NCBI GenBank assembly: GCA_034440575.1
Contig: JAOTOL010001497.1
Span: 982,001-1,046,000, forward strand
Length of the DNA: 64,000 bases
Direction of reading: 5' to 3'
DNA from: Imbricaverruca yamaguchii
Lineage: Eukaryota; Arthropoda; Thecostraca; Neoverrucidae
The translations under genes and the position numbers were made by a program. The notes beneath the pieces were generated by a model that was given only the letters and a program-made list of their open reading frames with translations, was not told the DNA's origin and did no database searches. Numbering within the stretch: the stretch's first letter is position 1; each line of letters starts with the position of its first letter. Shown one piece after another: positions 1-12,500 of the stretch.

Positions 1-880
1 TTAGATGCGAATGTAGGACAAAAACGAGCATCACTATCGCTGACCTCGGATGTGCACAGCGTATCCCTGAGATGTGGGAATCATAACCGATGCCGTCGCC
101 CGTACTCGCAGCAGACTCCGGCAGTACAGCATGTGATTCTGGCGCAGGAGGAGCGATAGTAGCCAAACCAGCTGGTTTATCTCATGTTGTCATCCAGGCA
201 TCCAAGCCGGTCTGGAGTGAACCTTCCCTGCCCGCCCCCCCCCCCCCGTGACCTTCTGTTGTTGCCCAGACTGATAACGTCCGAGCCAGTCTGGAGGCGT
301 CCCAGCCCTTCTCTTCCCAGGGCCTCCTGTCACCCCGGCTGACAACGTCCGAGCCATTCCAGAGGACCTGAGGTTGAAGGATCTGAAGGTTGAAGAGAGT
401 CCCTGGGAGCTAGAGAGGACTGGAGTTGGATGTCCCTGAGGTTTAGGAGGAACCCTGTGGGATGAACAAAGCCTCCTAAGAGCTAGAGAGGTTTCCGAAA
501 GCTGGCAATACTTATTAGGTATTGCGATCCCTGTCTCGGAGCTGGATGTACCTGAAAATTTAAACAGGTTTGCCGAGCGCTGGAGAGGGCATATGGTGGA
601 TGCATAGGGCCACTGAGAGCCAAGGACTGGGCTGGGATGCTCCTGATGTTTTGGATAGGTGCCTGAGGGATCGAGACCTCCTCAAAGCAGAGTCCTTGAG
701 AACTGGCGATGGTTGTGATGAATACTGAGGCACGCCTCAGAACTAAGATATCATTGAGAGCCAGAAATGTTGCCGGGGACAGGGAACCATAAAAGGCGGG
801 GAGGTGCGGCTGAAAGCGGCTGTTCCAGCGACGACAGCCACCCCAGCGACCACAGCTGCCCCAAAAGTCACGACCGCTCC
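1..880. other. Unassigned leader with C-tract and degenerate GC-rich repeats
   Basis: No gene is recognisable here. There is a long C run near 232-247. Around 360-650 there are loosely repeated phrases (ctagagagg, gagctggatgt, cctgaggtt) that look like a very decayed minisatellite. At 815-890 short ccagcgacnacagc motifs lead into the 64-bp array. The minus-strand open frame over 483-887 has no recognisable domain and is probably chance. Confidence 0.4.
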
Positions 881-3375
881 AGCGCATAGAGTTGCCAGTA
901 GTAGAGATAGGACAGCCCAGCGGTAGCTGAGCTGACGCCTGCTCCAGCGAAAGAGTAATCAGTAGTAGAGGTAGGACAGCCCAGCGGTAGCTGAGCTGAC
1001 GCCTGCTCCAGCGAAAGAGTAATCAGTAGTAGAGATAGGACAGCCCAGCGGTAGCTGAGCTGACGCCTGCTCCAGCGAAAGAGTAATCAGTAGTAGAGGT
1101 AGGACAGCCCAGCGGTAGCTGAGCTGACGCCTGCTCCAGCGAAAGAGTAATCAGTAGTAGAGATAGGACAGCCCAGCGGTAGCTGAGCTGACGCCTGCTC
1201 CAGCGAAAGAGTAATCAGTAGTAGAGGTAGGACAGCCCAGCGGTAGCTGAGCTGACGCCTGCTCCAGCGAAAGAGTAATCAGTAGTAGAGGTAGGACAGC
1301 CCAGCGGTAGCTGAGCTGACGCCTGCTCCAGCGAAAGAGTAATCAGTAGTAGAGATAGGACAGCCCAGCGGTAGCTGAGCTGACGCCTGCTCCAGCGAAA
1401 GAGTAATCAGTAGTAGAGGTAGGACAGCCCAGCGGTAGCTGAGCTGACGCCTGCTCCAGCGAAAGAGTAATCAGTAGTAGAGGTAGGACAGCCCAGCGGT
1501 AGCTGAGCTGACGCCTGCTCCAGCGAAAGAGTAATCAGTAGTAGAGATAGGACAGCCCAGCGGTAGCTGAGCTGACGCCTGCTCCAGCGAAAGAGTAATC
1601 AGTAGTAGAGGTAGGACAGCCCAGCGGTAGCTGAGCTGACGCCTGCTCCAGCGAAAGAGTAATCAGTAGTAGAGGTAGGACAGCCCAGCGGTAGCTGAGC
1701 TGACGCCTGCTCCAGCGAAAGAGTAATCAGTAGTAGAGGTAGGACAGCCCAGCGGTAGCTGAGCTGACGCCTGCTCCAGCGAAAGAGTAATCAGTAGTAG
1801 AGGTAGGACAGCCCAGCGGTAGCTGAGCTGACGCCTGCTCCAGCGAAAGAGTAATCAGTAGTAGAGATAGGACAGCCCAGCGGTAGCTGAGCTGACGCCT
1901 GCTCCAGCGAAAGAGTAATCAGTAGTAGAGGTAGGACAGCCCAGCGGTAGCTGAGCTGACGCCTGCTCCAGCGAAAGAGTAATCAGTAGTAGAGGTAGGA
2001 CAGCCCAGCGGTAGCTGAGCTGACGCCTGCTCCAGCGAAAGAGTAATCAGTAGTAGAGGTAGGACAGCCCAGCGGTAGCTGAGCTGACGCCTGCTCCAGC
2101 GAAAGAGTAATCAGTAGTAGAGATAGGGACAGCCCAGCGGTAGCTGAGCTGACGCCTGCTCCAGCGAAAGAGTAATCAGTAGTAGAGGTAGGGACAGCCC
2201 AGCGGTAGCTGAGCTGACGCCTGCTCCAGCGAAAGAGTAATCAGTAGTAGAGGTAGGACAGCCCAGCGGTAGCTGAGCTGACGCCTGCTCCAGCGAAAGA
2301 GTAATCAGTAGTAGAGATAGGACAGCCCAGCGGTAGCTGAGCTGACGCCTGCTCCAGCGAAAGAGTAATCAGTAGTAGAGGTAGGACAGCCCAGCGGTAG
2401 CTGAGCTGACGCCTGCTCCAGCGAAAGAGTAATCAGTAGTAGAGATAGGACAGCCCAGCGGTAGCTGAGCTGACGCCTGCTCCAGCGAAAGAGTAATCAG
2501 TAGTAGAGGTAGGACAGCCCAGCGGTAGCTGAGCTGACGCCTGCTCCAGCGAAAGAGTAATCAGTAGTAGAGGTAGGACAGCCCAGCGGTAGCTGAGCTG
2601 ACGCCTGCTCCAGCGAAAGAGTAATCAGTAGTAGAGATAGGACAGCCCAGCGGTAGCTGAGCTGACGCCTGCTCCAGCGAAAGAGTAATCAGTAGTAGAG
2701 GTAGGGACAGCCCAGCGGTAGCTGAGCTGACGCCTGCTCCAGCGAAAGAGTAATCAGTAGTAGAGGTAGGACAGCCCAGCGGTAGCTGAGCTGACGCCTG
2801 CTCCAGCGAAAGAGTAATCAGTAGTAGAGGTAGGACAGCCCAGCGGTAGCTGAGCTGACGCCTGCTCCAGCGAAAGAGTAATCAGTAGTAGAGATAGGAC
2901 AGCCCAGCGGTAGCTGAGCTGACGCCTGCTCCAGCGAAAGAGTAATCAGTAGTAGAGGTAGGACAGCCCAGCGGTAGCTGAGCTGACGCCTGCTCCAGCG
3001 AAAGAGTAATCAGTAGTAGAGATAGGACAGCCCAGCGGTAGCTGAGCTGACGCCTGCTCCAGCGAAAGAGTAATCAGTAGTAGAGATAGGACAGCCCAGC
3101 GGTAGCTGAGCTGACGCCTGCTCCAGCGAAAGAGTAATCAGTAGTAGAGGTAGGACAGCCCAGCGGTAGCTGAGCTGACGCCTGCTCCAGCGAAAGAGTA
3201 ATCAGTAGTAGAGATAGGACAGCCCAGCGGTAGCTGAGCTGACGCCTGCTCCAGCGAAAGAGTAACCAGTAGTAGAGATAGGACAGCCCAGCGGTAGCTG
3301 AGCTGACGCCTGCTCCAGCGAAAGAGTAACCAGTAGTAGAGATAGGACAGTTCAGCGGTAGCTGAGCTGATGGTT
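880..3375. repeat. 64-bp minisatellite, about 39 copies
   Basis: The unit is 64 bp; agtagtagag recurs at 897, 961, 1025, 1089 and so on. Copies are almost identical apart from one A/G alternation inside agag(A/G)tagg and a few one-base G insertions (near 2127, 2191, 2705). The last copies (3260-3375) show extra changes (gtaacc, gttcag), so the right edge is older or less homogenised. The unit is not a multiple of three and in-frame stops recur, so it is not coding. Confidence 0.95.
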
Positions 3376-3984
3376 GCTACAGCGGCACCATCTTCCTCGC
3401 CTTGGGACGGGGTGACTCCGACCAAGCAAAAGGGTCAAATTACAAGATAATGTGCGCTGACCATAAGTGTCCCAGCCGGTTATTACACCTTGCCACCTCC
3501 CCAAATATTCTACTTATTTTTTATCTTGGTATTCACGTCACTTTGTGAGGAAGTTTATATGAAAATGTTGAAAAGGCGCAACGATGTGGTCCCCACCCCT
3601 ATTATGATCTTATTCCCATTGACACTATTTTTTAATGCAACGGAAACCAGAACGAAGCAATTTTGTTCATGGAGATGAGTAGTTGAACGTTTAGCCATGC
3701 TAAAGATATCATTCCTTAAGCGGACACCTGGTAGCTTCCCTTCATGTTCTGTAATAGGTTCTATTTTGCTGGCTGCTTATCGCCAGCTAAAACGCTTTTT
3801 TCCTGATCGTTACCGGACTACTGGACCTTGATTGGAGGTATCGCATTACCCACGCCAACAAAGTGTGCCTTTTCTCGGCGTGTCTAGCCACATTTGCATT
3901 CGATTGATCGTGCCTGGACCAGAGCAAAGTTTCCTCTCCAACTGGCACGGACATACGCCCTTCAATGGCAAGGGTGCCTGTCGC
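3376..3984. other. Unassigned spacer between two arrays
   Basis: AT-richer unique sequence. I see no conserved coding motif. The short open frame on the plus strand at 3490-3678 lacks recognisable features. Confidence 0.4.
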
Positions 3985-5580
3985 TTTAGCGCCGACACTG
4001 ATCAGACAGCTGAGGAGGTGGTGTCGGCGGACACTTGTGCAGCCGTCCTCCCTCTCAGCGCCGACACTGATCAGACAGCTGAGGAGGTGGTGTCGGCGGA
4101 CACTTGTGCAGCCGTCCTCCCTCTCAGCGCCGACACTGATGACAGCCGAGGAGGCGGCGTCGGCGGACACTTGTGCAGCCGTCCTCCCTCCCAGCTCGAC
4201 ACTGATCAGACAGTTGAGGAGGCGGCGTCGGCGGACACTTGTGCAGCCGTCCTCCCTCTCAGCGCCGACACTGATCAGACAGCTGAGGAGGCGGCGTCGG
4301 CGGACACTTGTGCAGCCGTCCTCCTCTCAGCGCCGACACTGATCAGACAGCTGAGGAGGCGGTGTCGGCGGACACTTGTGCAGCCGTCCTCCCTCTCAGC
4401 GCCGACACTGATCAGACAGTTGAGGAGGCGGCGTCGGCGGACACTTGTGCAGCCGTCCTCCCTCTCAGCGCCGACACTGATCAGACAGCTGAGGAGGCGG
4501 CGTCGGCGGACACTTGTGCAGCCGTCCTCCCTCTCAGCGCCGACACTGATCAGACAGCTGAGGAGGCGGTGTCGGCGGACACTTGTGCAGCCGTCCTCCC
4601 TCTCAGCGCCGACACTGATGACAGCCGAGGAGGCGGTGTCGGCGGACACTTGTGCAGCCGTCCTCCCTCTCAGCGCCGACACTGATCAGACAGCTGAGGA
4701 GGCGGCGTCGGCGGACACTTGTGCAGCCGTCCTCCCTCTCAGCGCCGACACTGATCAGACAGCTGAGGAGGCGGTGTCGGCGGACACTTGTGCAGCCGTC
4801 CTCCCTCTCAGCGCCGACACTGATCAGACAGCTGAGGAGGCGGTGTCGGCGGACACTTGTGCAGCCGTCCTCCCTCTCAGCGCCGACACTGATCAGACAG
4901 CTGAGGAGGCGGTGTCGGCGGACACTTGTGCAGCCGTCCTCCCTCTCAGCGCCGACACTGATCAGACAGCTGAGGAGGCGGTGTCGGCGGACACTTGTGC
5001 AGCCGTCCTCCCTCTCAGCGCCGACACTGATCAGACAGCTGAGGAGGCGGTGTCGGCGGACACTTGTGCAGCCGTCCTCCCTCTCAGCGCCGACACTGAT
5101 CAGACAGCTGAGGAGGCGGTGTCGGCGGACACTTGTGCAGCCGTCCTCCCTCTCAGCGCCGACACTGATCAGACAGCTGAGGAGGCGGTGTCGGCGGACA
5201 CTTGTGCAGCCGTCCTCCCTCTCAGCGCCGACACTGATCAGACAGCTGAGGAGGCGGTGTCGGGGCGGACACTTGTGCAGCCGTCCTCCCTCTCAGCCCC
5301 GACACTGATCAGACAGCTGAGGAGGCGGTGTCGGCGGACACTTGTGCAGCCGTCCTCCCTCTCAGCGCCGACACTGATCAGACAGCCGAGGAGGCGGTGT
5401 CGGCGGACACTTGTGCACTGTGCAGCCGTCCTCCCTCTCAGCGCCGACACTGATGACAGCCGAGGAGGCGGTGTCGGCGGACACTTGTGCAGCCGTCCTC
5501 CCTCTCAACGTCGACACTGATGACAGCCGAGGAGGCGGTGCCGGCGGACACTTGTGCAGCCGTCCTCCCTCTCAGCCTAT
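3985..5580. repeat. 69-bp minisatellite, about 23 copies
   Basis: The unit is 69 bp and contains the palindrome ctgatcag and the hairpin gtgtcGGCGgacac (5-bp stem). Some copies lack part of the atcagacagct segment (near 4135, 4615, 5450), giving shorter units. Because 69 is a multiple of three, long open frames appear in several frames on both strands at once; that is expected of such an array and is not evidence for a protein. Edges decay at 3985-4010 and after 5510. Confidence 0.95.
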
Positions 5581-6180
5581 GACTGCAGCACAATGGTGAC
5601 TTGCGAGTACGTAGCAGCCACTAATGGTGCTATGTACTCGCATTGAAGTGGTGTTATGTACTTGCGAGTACATATCAGCCACATAACAATCACTAAGATT
5701 GGTCCTCAATCCGTTAAGTTTCGGAAAAGTGTAGTGAAGGACCCTAAAGTGTTGAGGAGGCGGATGACTGTCCTCCTGAACCACATCATGGCTACACTAC
5801 TGCACCATAGGGGAAAACCAAGTTGTGCGTGGTCATGCAATACCCTACGCTGCTAATAGCACCTCCTGCACTTACTCTAAAGAAAACTGCCACAAAATAC
5901 ACATGATGAGAATCATGAATCAGAACCACCATAAGTCTATGTCCACAGTATCATAGAGTATGCATACAGTACATGTACCTTCCTACATCCATTTCCGTGT
6001 CCATCCAAACATAGCCTGCGTCCATCCATCCAATGAACTAAGAGTGGATCCACAGAGCGGGCTCGTGCTTGCATGACCAATTCCGGCCCACGCCGAGTAT
6101 ATGGCACACTCGCCGCAGTGCACCATAACCGCAGCGTACCGGAGCGCTGCGGTCCGTGGCAATCACCGCGGCTGGCGTGT
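5581..6180. other. Unassigned spacer
   Basis: Contains a short imperfect repeat around 5600-5690 (acttgcgagtacgta, tgtacttgcgagtacat) and otherwise unique sequence with no recognised gene. Confidence 0.4.
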
Positions 6181-6183
6181 CAG

Positions 6184-6330
6184 GCTGTCGGCGACGTCAG
6201 CCGACATCAGCCGACGTCAGCCGACGTCAGCCGACAATGGCGCGTGGTGAGCGCGCGCTCCACCCACGTGGTGGCTGTCCGGCGGCCAGGCGCGCGCTCC
6301 ACCCACGTGGTGGCTGTCCGGCGGCCAGGC
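6184..6330. repeat. Short tandem repeats: about 11-bp (x4) then 38-bp (x2)
   Basis: tcagccgacg-type units repeat four times at 6184-6236. They are followed by two near-identical copies of a 38-bp unit beginning gcgcgctccacccacgtgg at about 6250 and 6288. Confidence 0.8.
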
Positions 6331-6394
6331 CAAACAGTTGACACTGACTGGCGCGCCACTAACACGACCGACACGCTGAAGCCGACCGGCGCCA

Positions 6395-6785
6395 GCTCTG
6401 TCCCGGCACACCAAGGGCTAATAACACGCCGCCAGACCAGCGCCAACTCTGTCCCGGTACACAGAGGGCTGGCAACACGCCGCCAGACCAGCGCCAACTC
6501 TGTCCCGGCACACCGAGGGCTGGTAGCACGCCGCCAGACCAGCGCCAACTCTGTCCCGGCACATCGAGGGCTGGTAACACGCCGCCAGCTCCGTCTCGGT
6601 ACACAGAGGGCTGGTAACACGCTGCCAGACCAGCGCCAACTCTGTCCCGGTACACCGAGGGCTGGTAACACGCCGCCAGACCAGCGCCAACTCTGTCCCG
6701 GCACACCGAGGACTGGTAACACGCCGCCAGACCAGCGCCAACTCTGTCCCGGTACACCGAGGACTGGTAACACGCCGCCAGTCGA
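6395..6785. repeat. 51-bp minisatellite, about 8 copies
   Basis: The unit is 51 bp with core gcgccaactctgtcccgg and end taacacgccgccagacca. One copy near 6585 is shortened. The unit is a multiple of three, which explains the open frames on both strands. Confidence 0.9.
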
Positions 6786-6805
6786 CTGGACGGTCGGTCG
6801 GCGCG

Positions 6806-7392
6806 GACCACCAGATATAGTCCCCGGGCCGGACCACCAGATATAGTCCCCGGGCCGGACCACCAGATATATTCCCCGGGACGGACCCCCAGATACAGTC
6901 CCCGGGCCAGAGACGCGGACCACCAGATACAGTCCCCGGGCCAGAGACGCGGACCACCAGATATAGTCCCCGGGCCGGACCACCAGATACAGTCCCCGGG
7001 CCAGAGACGCGGACCACCAGATACAGTCCCCGGACCAGAGACGCGGACCACCAGATATAGTCCCCGGGCCGGACCACCAGACACAGCCACGGGCCGGACC
7101 ACAAGATATAGACCCCGGCCGGACCACCAGATACAATCCCCGGGCCGGACCACCAGATACAGTCCCCGGACCAGAGACGCGGACCACCAGATATAGTCCC
7201 CGGGCCGGACCACCAGATACAGTCCCCGGGCCGGACCACCAGATACAATCCCCGGGCCGGACCACCAGATACAGTCCCCGGTGCGGACCACCAGATACAA
7301 TCCCCGGGCCGGACCACCAGATACAGTCCTAAGGCCGGACCACCAGATACAGTCCCAAGGCCGGACCACCAGATACAGTCCCGAGCCGGATC
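6806..7392. repeat. 26-bp minisatellite with 34-bp variants
   Basis: The core unit ggaccaccagatacagtcc plus ccgggcc is 26 bp. Several units carry an extra 8 bp (agagacgc), giving 34 bp. There are more than 20 units. Open frames across it read as WSGPGTVSGGP-type low-complexity repeats and are artefacts. Confidence 0.9.
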
Positions 7393-7429
7393 GAGAGCCA
7401 CGTCAGACACGGGAGACGAACTGAGACGT

Positions 7430-7770
7430 GGCGTCCGAGACTCGGCAGAGGTCTGCACACCGGCGTTTCGGGACTGGGCGGAGGAATGTAGGGTGGCGAT
7501 CCGAGACTAGGCAGAAATCTGCAGAGTGGCGTTTCGAGACTGAGTAGATGTCTATAGAGTAACGTTTCGAGGATGGGCAGAGGCCTATAGAGGGACGTTC
7601 CGATACGGGGCCTATTTAGCGGTGTGTCGAGAATGGGCAGAGAAAGGCCTATAGAGCGAAGTTTCGATACTGGACGGAGGAATATAGAGCGGCGTTTCGA
7701 TACTGGACAGAGACTTATAGAGTGGGGTTTCGAGACTGGGCAGAAGCCCACAAACCGGCGTTCGAGATTG
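7430..7770. repeat. Degenerate minisatellite of about 40 bp
   Basis: Phrases ggcgtttcgagactggg, cagaggnctatagag and variants recur about eight times with substitutions and small indels. It is older than the arrays to its left. Confidence 0.8.
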
Positions 7771-9160
7771 TGTATTGCTTTGCATTCCGAATTTTGTACA
7801 CGATCGCGAACTTGCCACTATATTGGAAGGTCTAGCGCAAATCAGCGAGTAGGATAATTATTTTCCGTGAGATCCGAGCTGGCAACGTAAACCAGGGTGT
7901 GGAAATAGTGCGGAGGCTTGAGTTAAAATAAGTGTGCTAATAAATAACCCCTCCCCATATTCAAAAGGTGCTGGCCAATGGGAACTGGTACGGCACATAC
8001 CTGAACCCGTCTCCCACCAGAATTGCAACCCAAAAGCAAGTGGGCTCCATCATCGTCTTTTGAAGGGGTGATGAATTGATATCTTTTCGACCTTAGTACT
8101 CCTTCAAAGGGAAAACCTAAATTTGCCCCCCCTCTACAAAAAACAGGGGCCCCAGGCTCAGGATTCTTCACCGGCCAAAGGGAAGGTGAGGAGGGCTCCT
8201 TGCCCTCTCGAGATCAGTCAGTGAGTTTCGCATCGCTTCACGGGCGCACCGAAGAGGTAAGATGCCACATCTTATGCTCGAAATTCTTGTCCGGAATCTT
8301 GAAGCCTAAAACGAATACCGAAGACCGACCTCTTACGCTCCGGGCTCCAGATCTTCGCTGGAAAGGAATGCATTATCACAAAATAAAGGTCAAATCCTAC
8401 TTGCAACTGGAACTGCTGGGTGGTCCCCTGTATCGCTGGTATTATTGACTATTCAATAGTCATTTCTCAATCAATGTAAGTGTTCACAGGGGGAATGGGG
8501 ACATATTTTCCTCTTTACAATCCCTTATGTTGGGGTGCGGATGCGCACCAGGTAGTGGCGCATCCCCCGTCCCTCCCATCGCCCTGAAACGTTGCAAACT
8601 TTCTCAACGTGTTGAAGGAGCTTTACAGAATTACTTATGGGAACACCGCGACCGTGTAGGGATACCCGTGCAGCCTGTGGAGGGCACTCCGGCCGTTCTA
8701 AGGCGCCCCCGCAGCGTGTACGGCATAGAGACCACTGCCGTTGTAGGAGCATCCATGCGAGCTGTGGAGGGACACCCCATCACGTCACGATATAATGTCA
8801 TAGGCACTCAGGAAAGGGCATCAGACGAGAAGAAAGGGGCATCTCAGGGAAGGGGGTATCCCTCCAGCGTTTCCTCCAAGAAAAAATATGGTGACAGATG
8901 CAGTAAGGAGCACCATGAGAATGAATGCATTTCACTGCTGGATTCAGTTTGTAAGCCTCACTGATGCCATTTGCTGCAAATCTTTCTTTCCGTTGCTTTG
9001 TGACCAATCTGCGACATGCAGTAGGCGCGGTGAATAATGTTCCACCCGCTTACGGCCTAATAAAATGCAAATGCTGGCATCTGGACCACTATGTTACCGC
9101 ATTCTGAAAAGGACACGTCCGAATGCGAAGCACGTCTCAATTTGCAGTCACGACTGTCTC
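7771..9160. other. Unassigned spacer
   Basis: No recognised gene. The plus-strand open frame 8527-8964 (145 codons) has no domain I recognise and no support from splice borders. Confidence 0.4.
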
Positions 9161-9325
9161 GTCGCGACCCAGGCTTTCCTCTGAGTTTGGCACGGTAGTG
9201 CCGTCGCGACCCAGGCTTTCCTCTGAGTTTGGCACGGTAGTGCCGTCGCGACTCGGGCTTTCCTCTGAGTTTGGCACGGTAGTGCCGTCGCGACTCGGGC
9301 TTTCCTCTGTGTCTGGCACAGTGCT
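9161..9325. repeat. 42-bp minisatellite, 4 copies
   Basis: The unit gtcgcgac(c/t)c(a/g)ggctttcc continues to 42 bp and repeats four times. Copies 1-2 differ from copies 3-4 by acccagg versus actcggg, so the variants are blocked. Confidence 0.9.
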
Positions 9326-9469
9326 TGGTTTGCTGTCGTTGGCTCGCGGGCGCAGGCCTGGGAGGGACGGCGGCTACTAACGTGACAAATATTGTAGTCG
9401 GAGAAACTTCTAAATGCAATTGTGGGAGTTTCCCGCTGGCACAGGCTGTCGTGTGCTCTACTGCTACAC

Positions 9470-9588
9470 TCAGTACCATTGAGGTACTGAGTGCAGCACT
9501 ACTGAATACTGAGTACACACTGAGTGCTGTGTACTACTGAGTGCACACAGTACTGAGTGCAGACGACCTCCAATGTGTGGAGGTCGTC
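9470..9588. repeat. ACTGAGTGC short repeats followed by an 11-bp perfect hairpin
   Basis: tactgagtgc/gtactgagt phrases recur between 9470 and 9560. Directly after, gacgacctcca (9562-9572) and tggaggtcgtc (9578-9588) form an 11-bp perfect inverted repeat with a 5-nt loop. Confidence 0.85.
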
Positions 9589-12500
9589 ATGTTGAGAGAC
9601 AGGGCGAACACCAACACCAGCACTCGGCACTGCAGAGGGCTACATTAGATCTCAATTCAGAAGTGAAAGATGAGCGTCAAAATTGTGGCTGTACATTACA
9701 CAGTTACAGCTGATGCAGCCAGAAGTGAAACCTGCCATTGTAAAATAGGTAATCAACTACCCTCAGGGCTATTTTCTACTCATGATTTGATGTCAATGGA
9801 AAATAATGCAGCAACCATGTCTCTCCACTTGCTGTCATCACCAGCAAGGACGAAGCACAAGCGAATCTACCCTCATACAGATGGTACAGAAGTGGGGCTG
9901 AGCTGCCCGGGCCGGCACGAACAGTACGCTTTTGAAAACACAATGACCGCTTTGTTACCGCGCTTCAAATTATAATTATTTCACTCAGAGGCATATCTGT
10001 TCTTTTCATTTTCAGGTATGTCAACTGCAATCACATTATTTCTTCTGAAGTACTTTCAGTCCTTGTTCAAAGGTATGTGCCGAAAGCGGTTTCTGTTTGA
10101 TGACATCTTTTGGGTCCGGCCCACCCGTAAGGAAGTCGGGGCTCCGTTCCTGCAGAGTGCAACATATGTATGCTTGCAGATTAAGTTTTGGACAAATAAG
10201 TGGTGCAAAACAAATGGCTGTGGAAAATAATTTAGCTTACGTCACAAAGATATGTAATGAAAAGTGGCCATTGCGTACTTTAGTCTTCATTTCAGCCCCG
10301 GTTGACCGGCAACTTCAGCAGTTGTCACGCATTCACCTGAGCCGCGGACGTCTATTCACGGCTCCCCGAGGACGCTTCAATCACGCTGTTCACCGGCGCC
10401 GCGGACACTGACACATCACGTGACCGCCCCAGGCGTCCGGCGCGACAGACTGGCCCGAACGGGGCCCGAGGGTGTGTGCAGGCGCCGACCGCGATGGGCT
10501 GGATGATGGACTGGGCTCATCAGCGGACGCCCGGAAAGCCGCCAGTCGGGCTGGCCGCGACAGCCGGCTCGCTTCTTGTTCCGTTAGCCCACGACACCCA
10601 GTCGCGTGGGTCGAGGGGGACACGTGCGGACAAGCGCCAGCCTTTATTTCTCAGCATACCTTCAGGGCCCATTCAGCATACGGGAGTTTGCGGGAGCGTG
10701 CCGATTCATAAGCCGTTGCATGCTTAATTCACGAACAAACACGGCACGAAGGTAGGCATGTCGCACCGATTTCGTAAGAATGCACAATTTCTAGGGAGGT
10801 TCAAGGTCCACGGGCAAATGGTAGATGCTTTGGTGACTGTAAAGCAGCAATTAGCTCCAATATGCGTCAGTACTTCGAGATGTTGCTGCATCAAAGAGAA
10901 AACAGATGCACGTGTCACAAATCGTGTGCAAGTTAGCAAGTGAAAGAACAATGCATGCTGCAAGTGGGTAGGTTGATCAGAAGGTGTAAGTGGTAGTCAC
11001 ATGGTGCCATACTTATCACGCCGATATTGTATGATATGAAGTTATCAAACTCATACGAAATTTCAATTATCAAATCGTACAATGAGCATGACTGAAAATG
11101 TCTTCCTGGAAAATGACGTATATGTCCTGTGATGTGGCGACGCGTTTGTGTGCAAAATTTGCGCCCGACTGATTTACAATTTATGCTCTTTCGGTCGCGA
11201 TTTCTATCGCACGGCGTAGTCAATCCACTGTGGCTGTAAGCGCCACTTCATGCACGTTGACCCGAGAGGTCTGACGACGTACTGCACAGCAGCGTGTGAC
11301 CACCTTCGGTGCAGTTTAGTTGAAACCCCACTCATCATCGGCAAGCCATGCATCAGATACCTCTTCTTTCAAGTTTAGCGCTTGTCGTAACTGTAATGAA
11401 GAACACATTCATACTTAGCGGGAGACATTAAAGTGATGTATCGGCCGTGTCTGTGGCGAAGCGTGATGGAGCATGTCGCTTAACATATCGTTAAATTAAG
11501 TAACTGAAAAGCGTACTATGCGCTAACGGCGTATTCAATGCGATACTAAAGTGATCATCAGTATAACAAGTGTACATTTATGGATATTGAACTCCAAACA
11601 TCAAATCCTTTCGAAGCACATCACTGACTAGTGATGTGCAGTCCGTGGCAGGTGGCCAACGCATATCAATGTGGTTTTAAGCAAAAGTTTATGACAGAAG
11701 GCAGATGCCTATCCAAGGTCACGGGAATGAACATGCTAAGACATGGAGCTCAAGACTGAACAAAACGAACGTTGGGGGCACTTACTCGCGCAGTATTCTT
11801 ATGAGCATATAACTAAAAATAGCGTTCGTTGAACAACTGATATAAGTGTACTTGGGTTGAGCACAGTTCGCTGTAGTACTCAGCCGGGGGGGGGGGACAT
11901 TGACCAACAGCTTCACTGCATGCGACACAGATGCACAGTCATATGTTATCGATCTATACGTTTCGAGGAACCGTATTAAATTTCAAGTTTCGAGAATGAT
12001 GTATGAAAGGACTGCGCTAGTCCTATGTGGAATGGTCATGGCAAAGACCGGTTATGATAATACCACCAGCTAATTGTATTGAGCTGGGGATATAGCAAGC
12101 ACACGATCCGCTAGGACATGTTTCTCTTCACGCTTTTACGAGGAGTGAAGCGTGACTTTCCGTGAAGTTGCAACGTAGGTGATTACGGTCCCACTGTTGT
12201 GTCGCGAACTTCTTCACCGGCATGCCAACACACAAACGTTGTACAAGAACGAGTGACAAATGACGGCAACACCATGGGACAAAGCGGTGCAGTTCTGTGG
12301 CAGCATTCACAACAGCAAGTCGGCTTCAGGACGTCACACGAACAGCGATCGAGTCAAATCCATTTGCAATACCGCACCTTAGGTGTTCTGTGGAAGGTGT
12401 TGACTTTGACAACGAAGATGCTAAGAAAACTTGTCGCACGCCTCGGCAGCTGGTGCATTCACTTTAGCCGTGACGGTACAGGGGCTGCGCATCATCCCAC

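Noticed and set aside
880..3375. CRISPR array
   Set aside because: There are no unique spacers between repeats, the units are head to tail, and the DNA is eukaryotic.
3832..5520. Open frame of 562 codons on the plus strand
   Set aside because: It lies inside the 69-bp array; other frames on both strands are equally open because the unit is a multiple of three.
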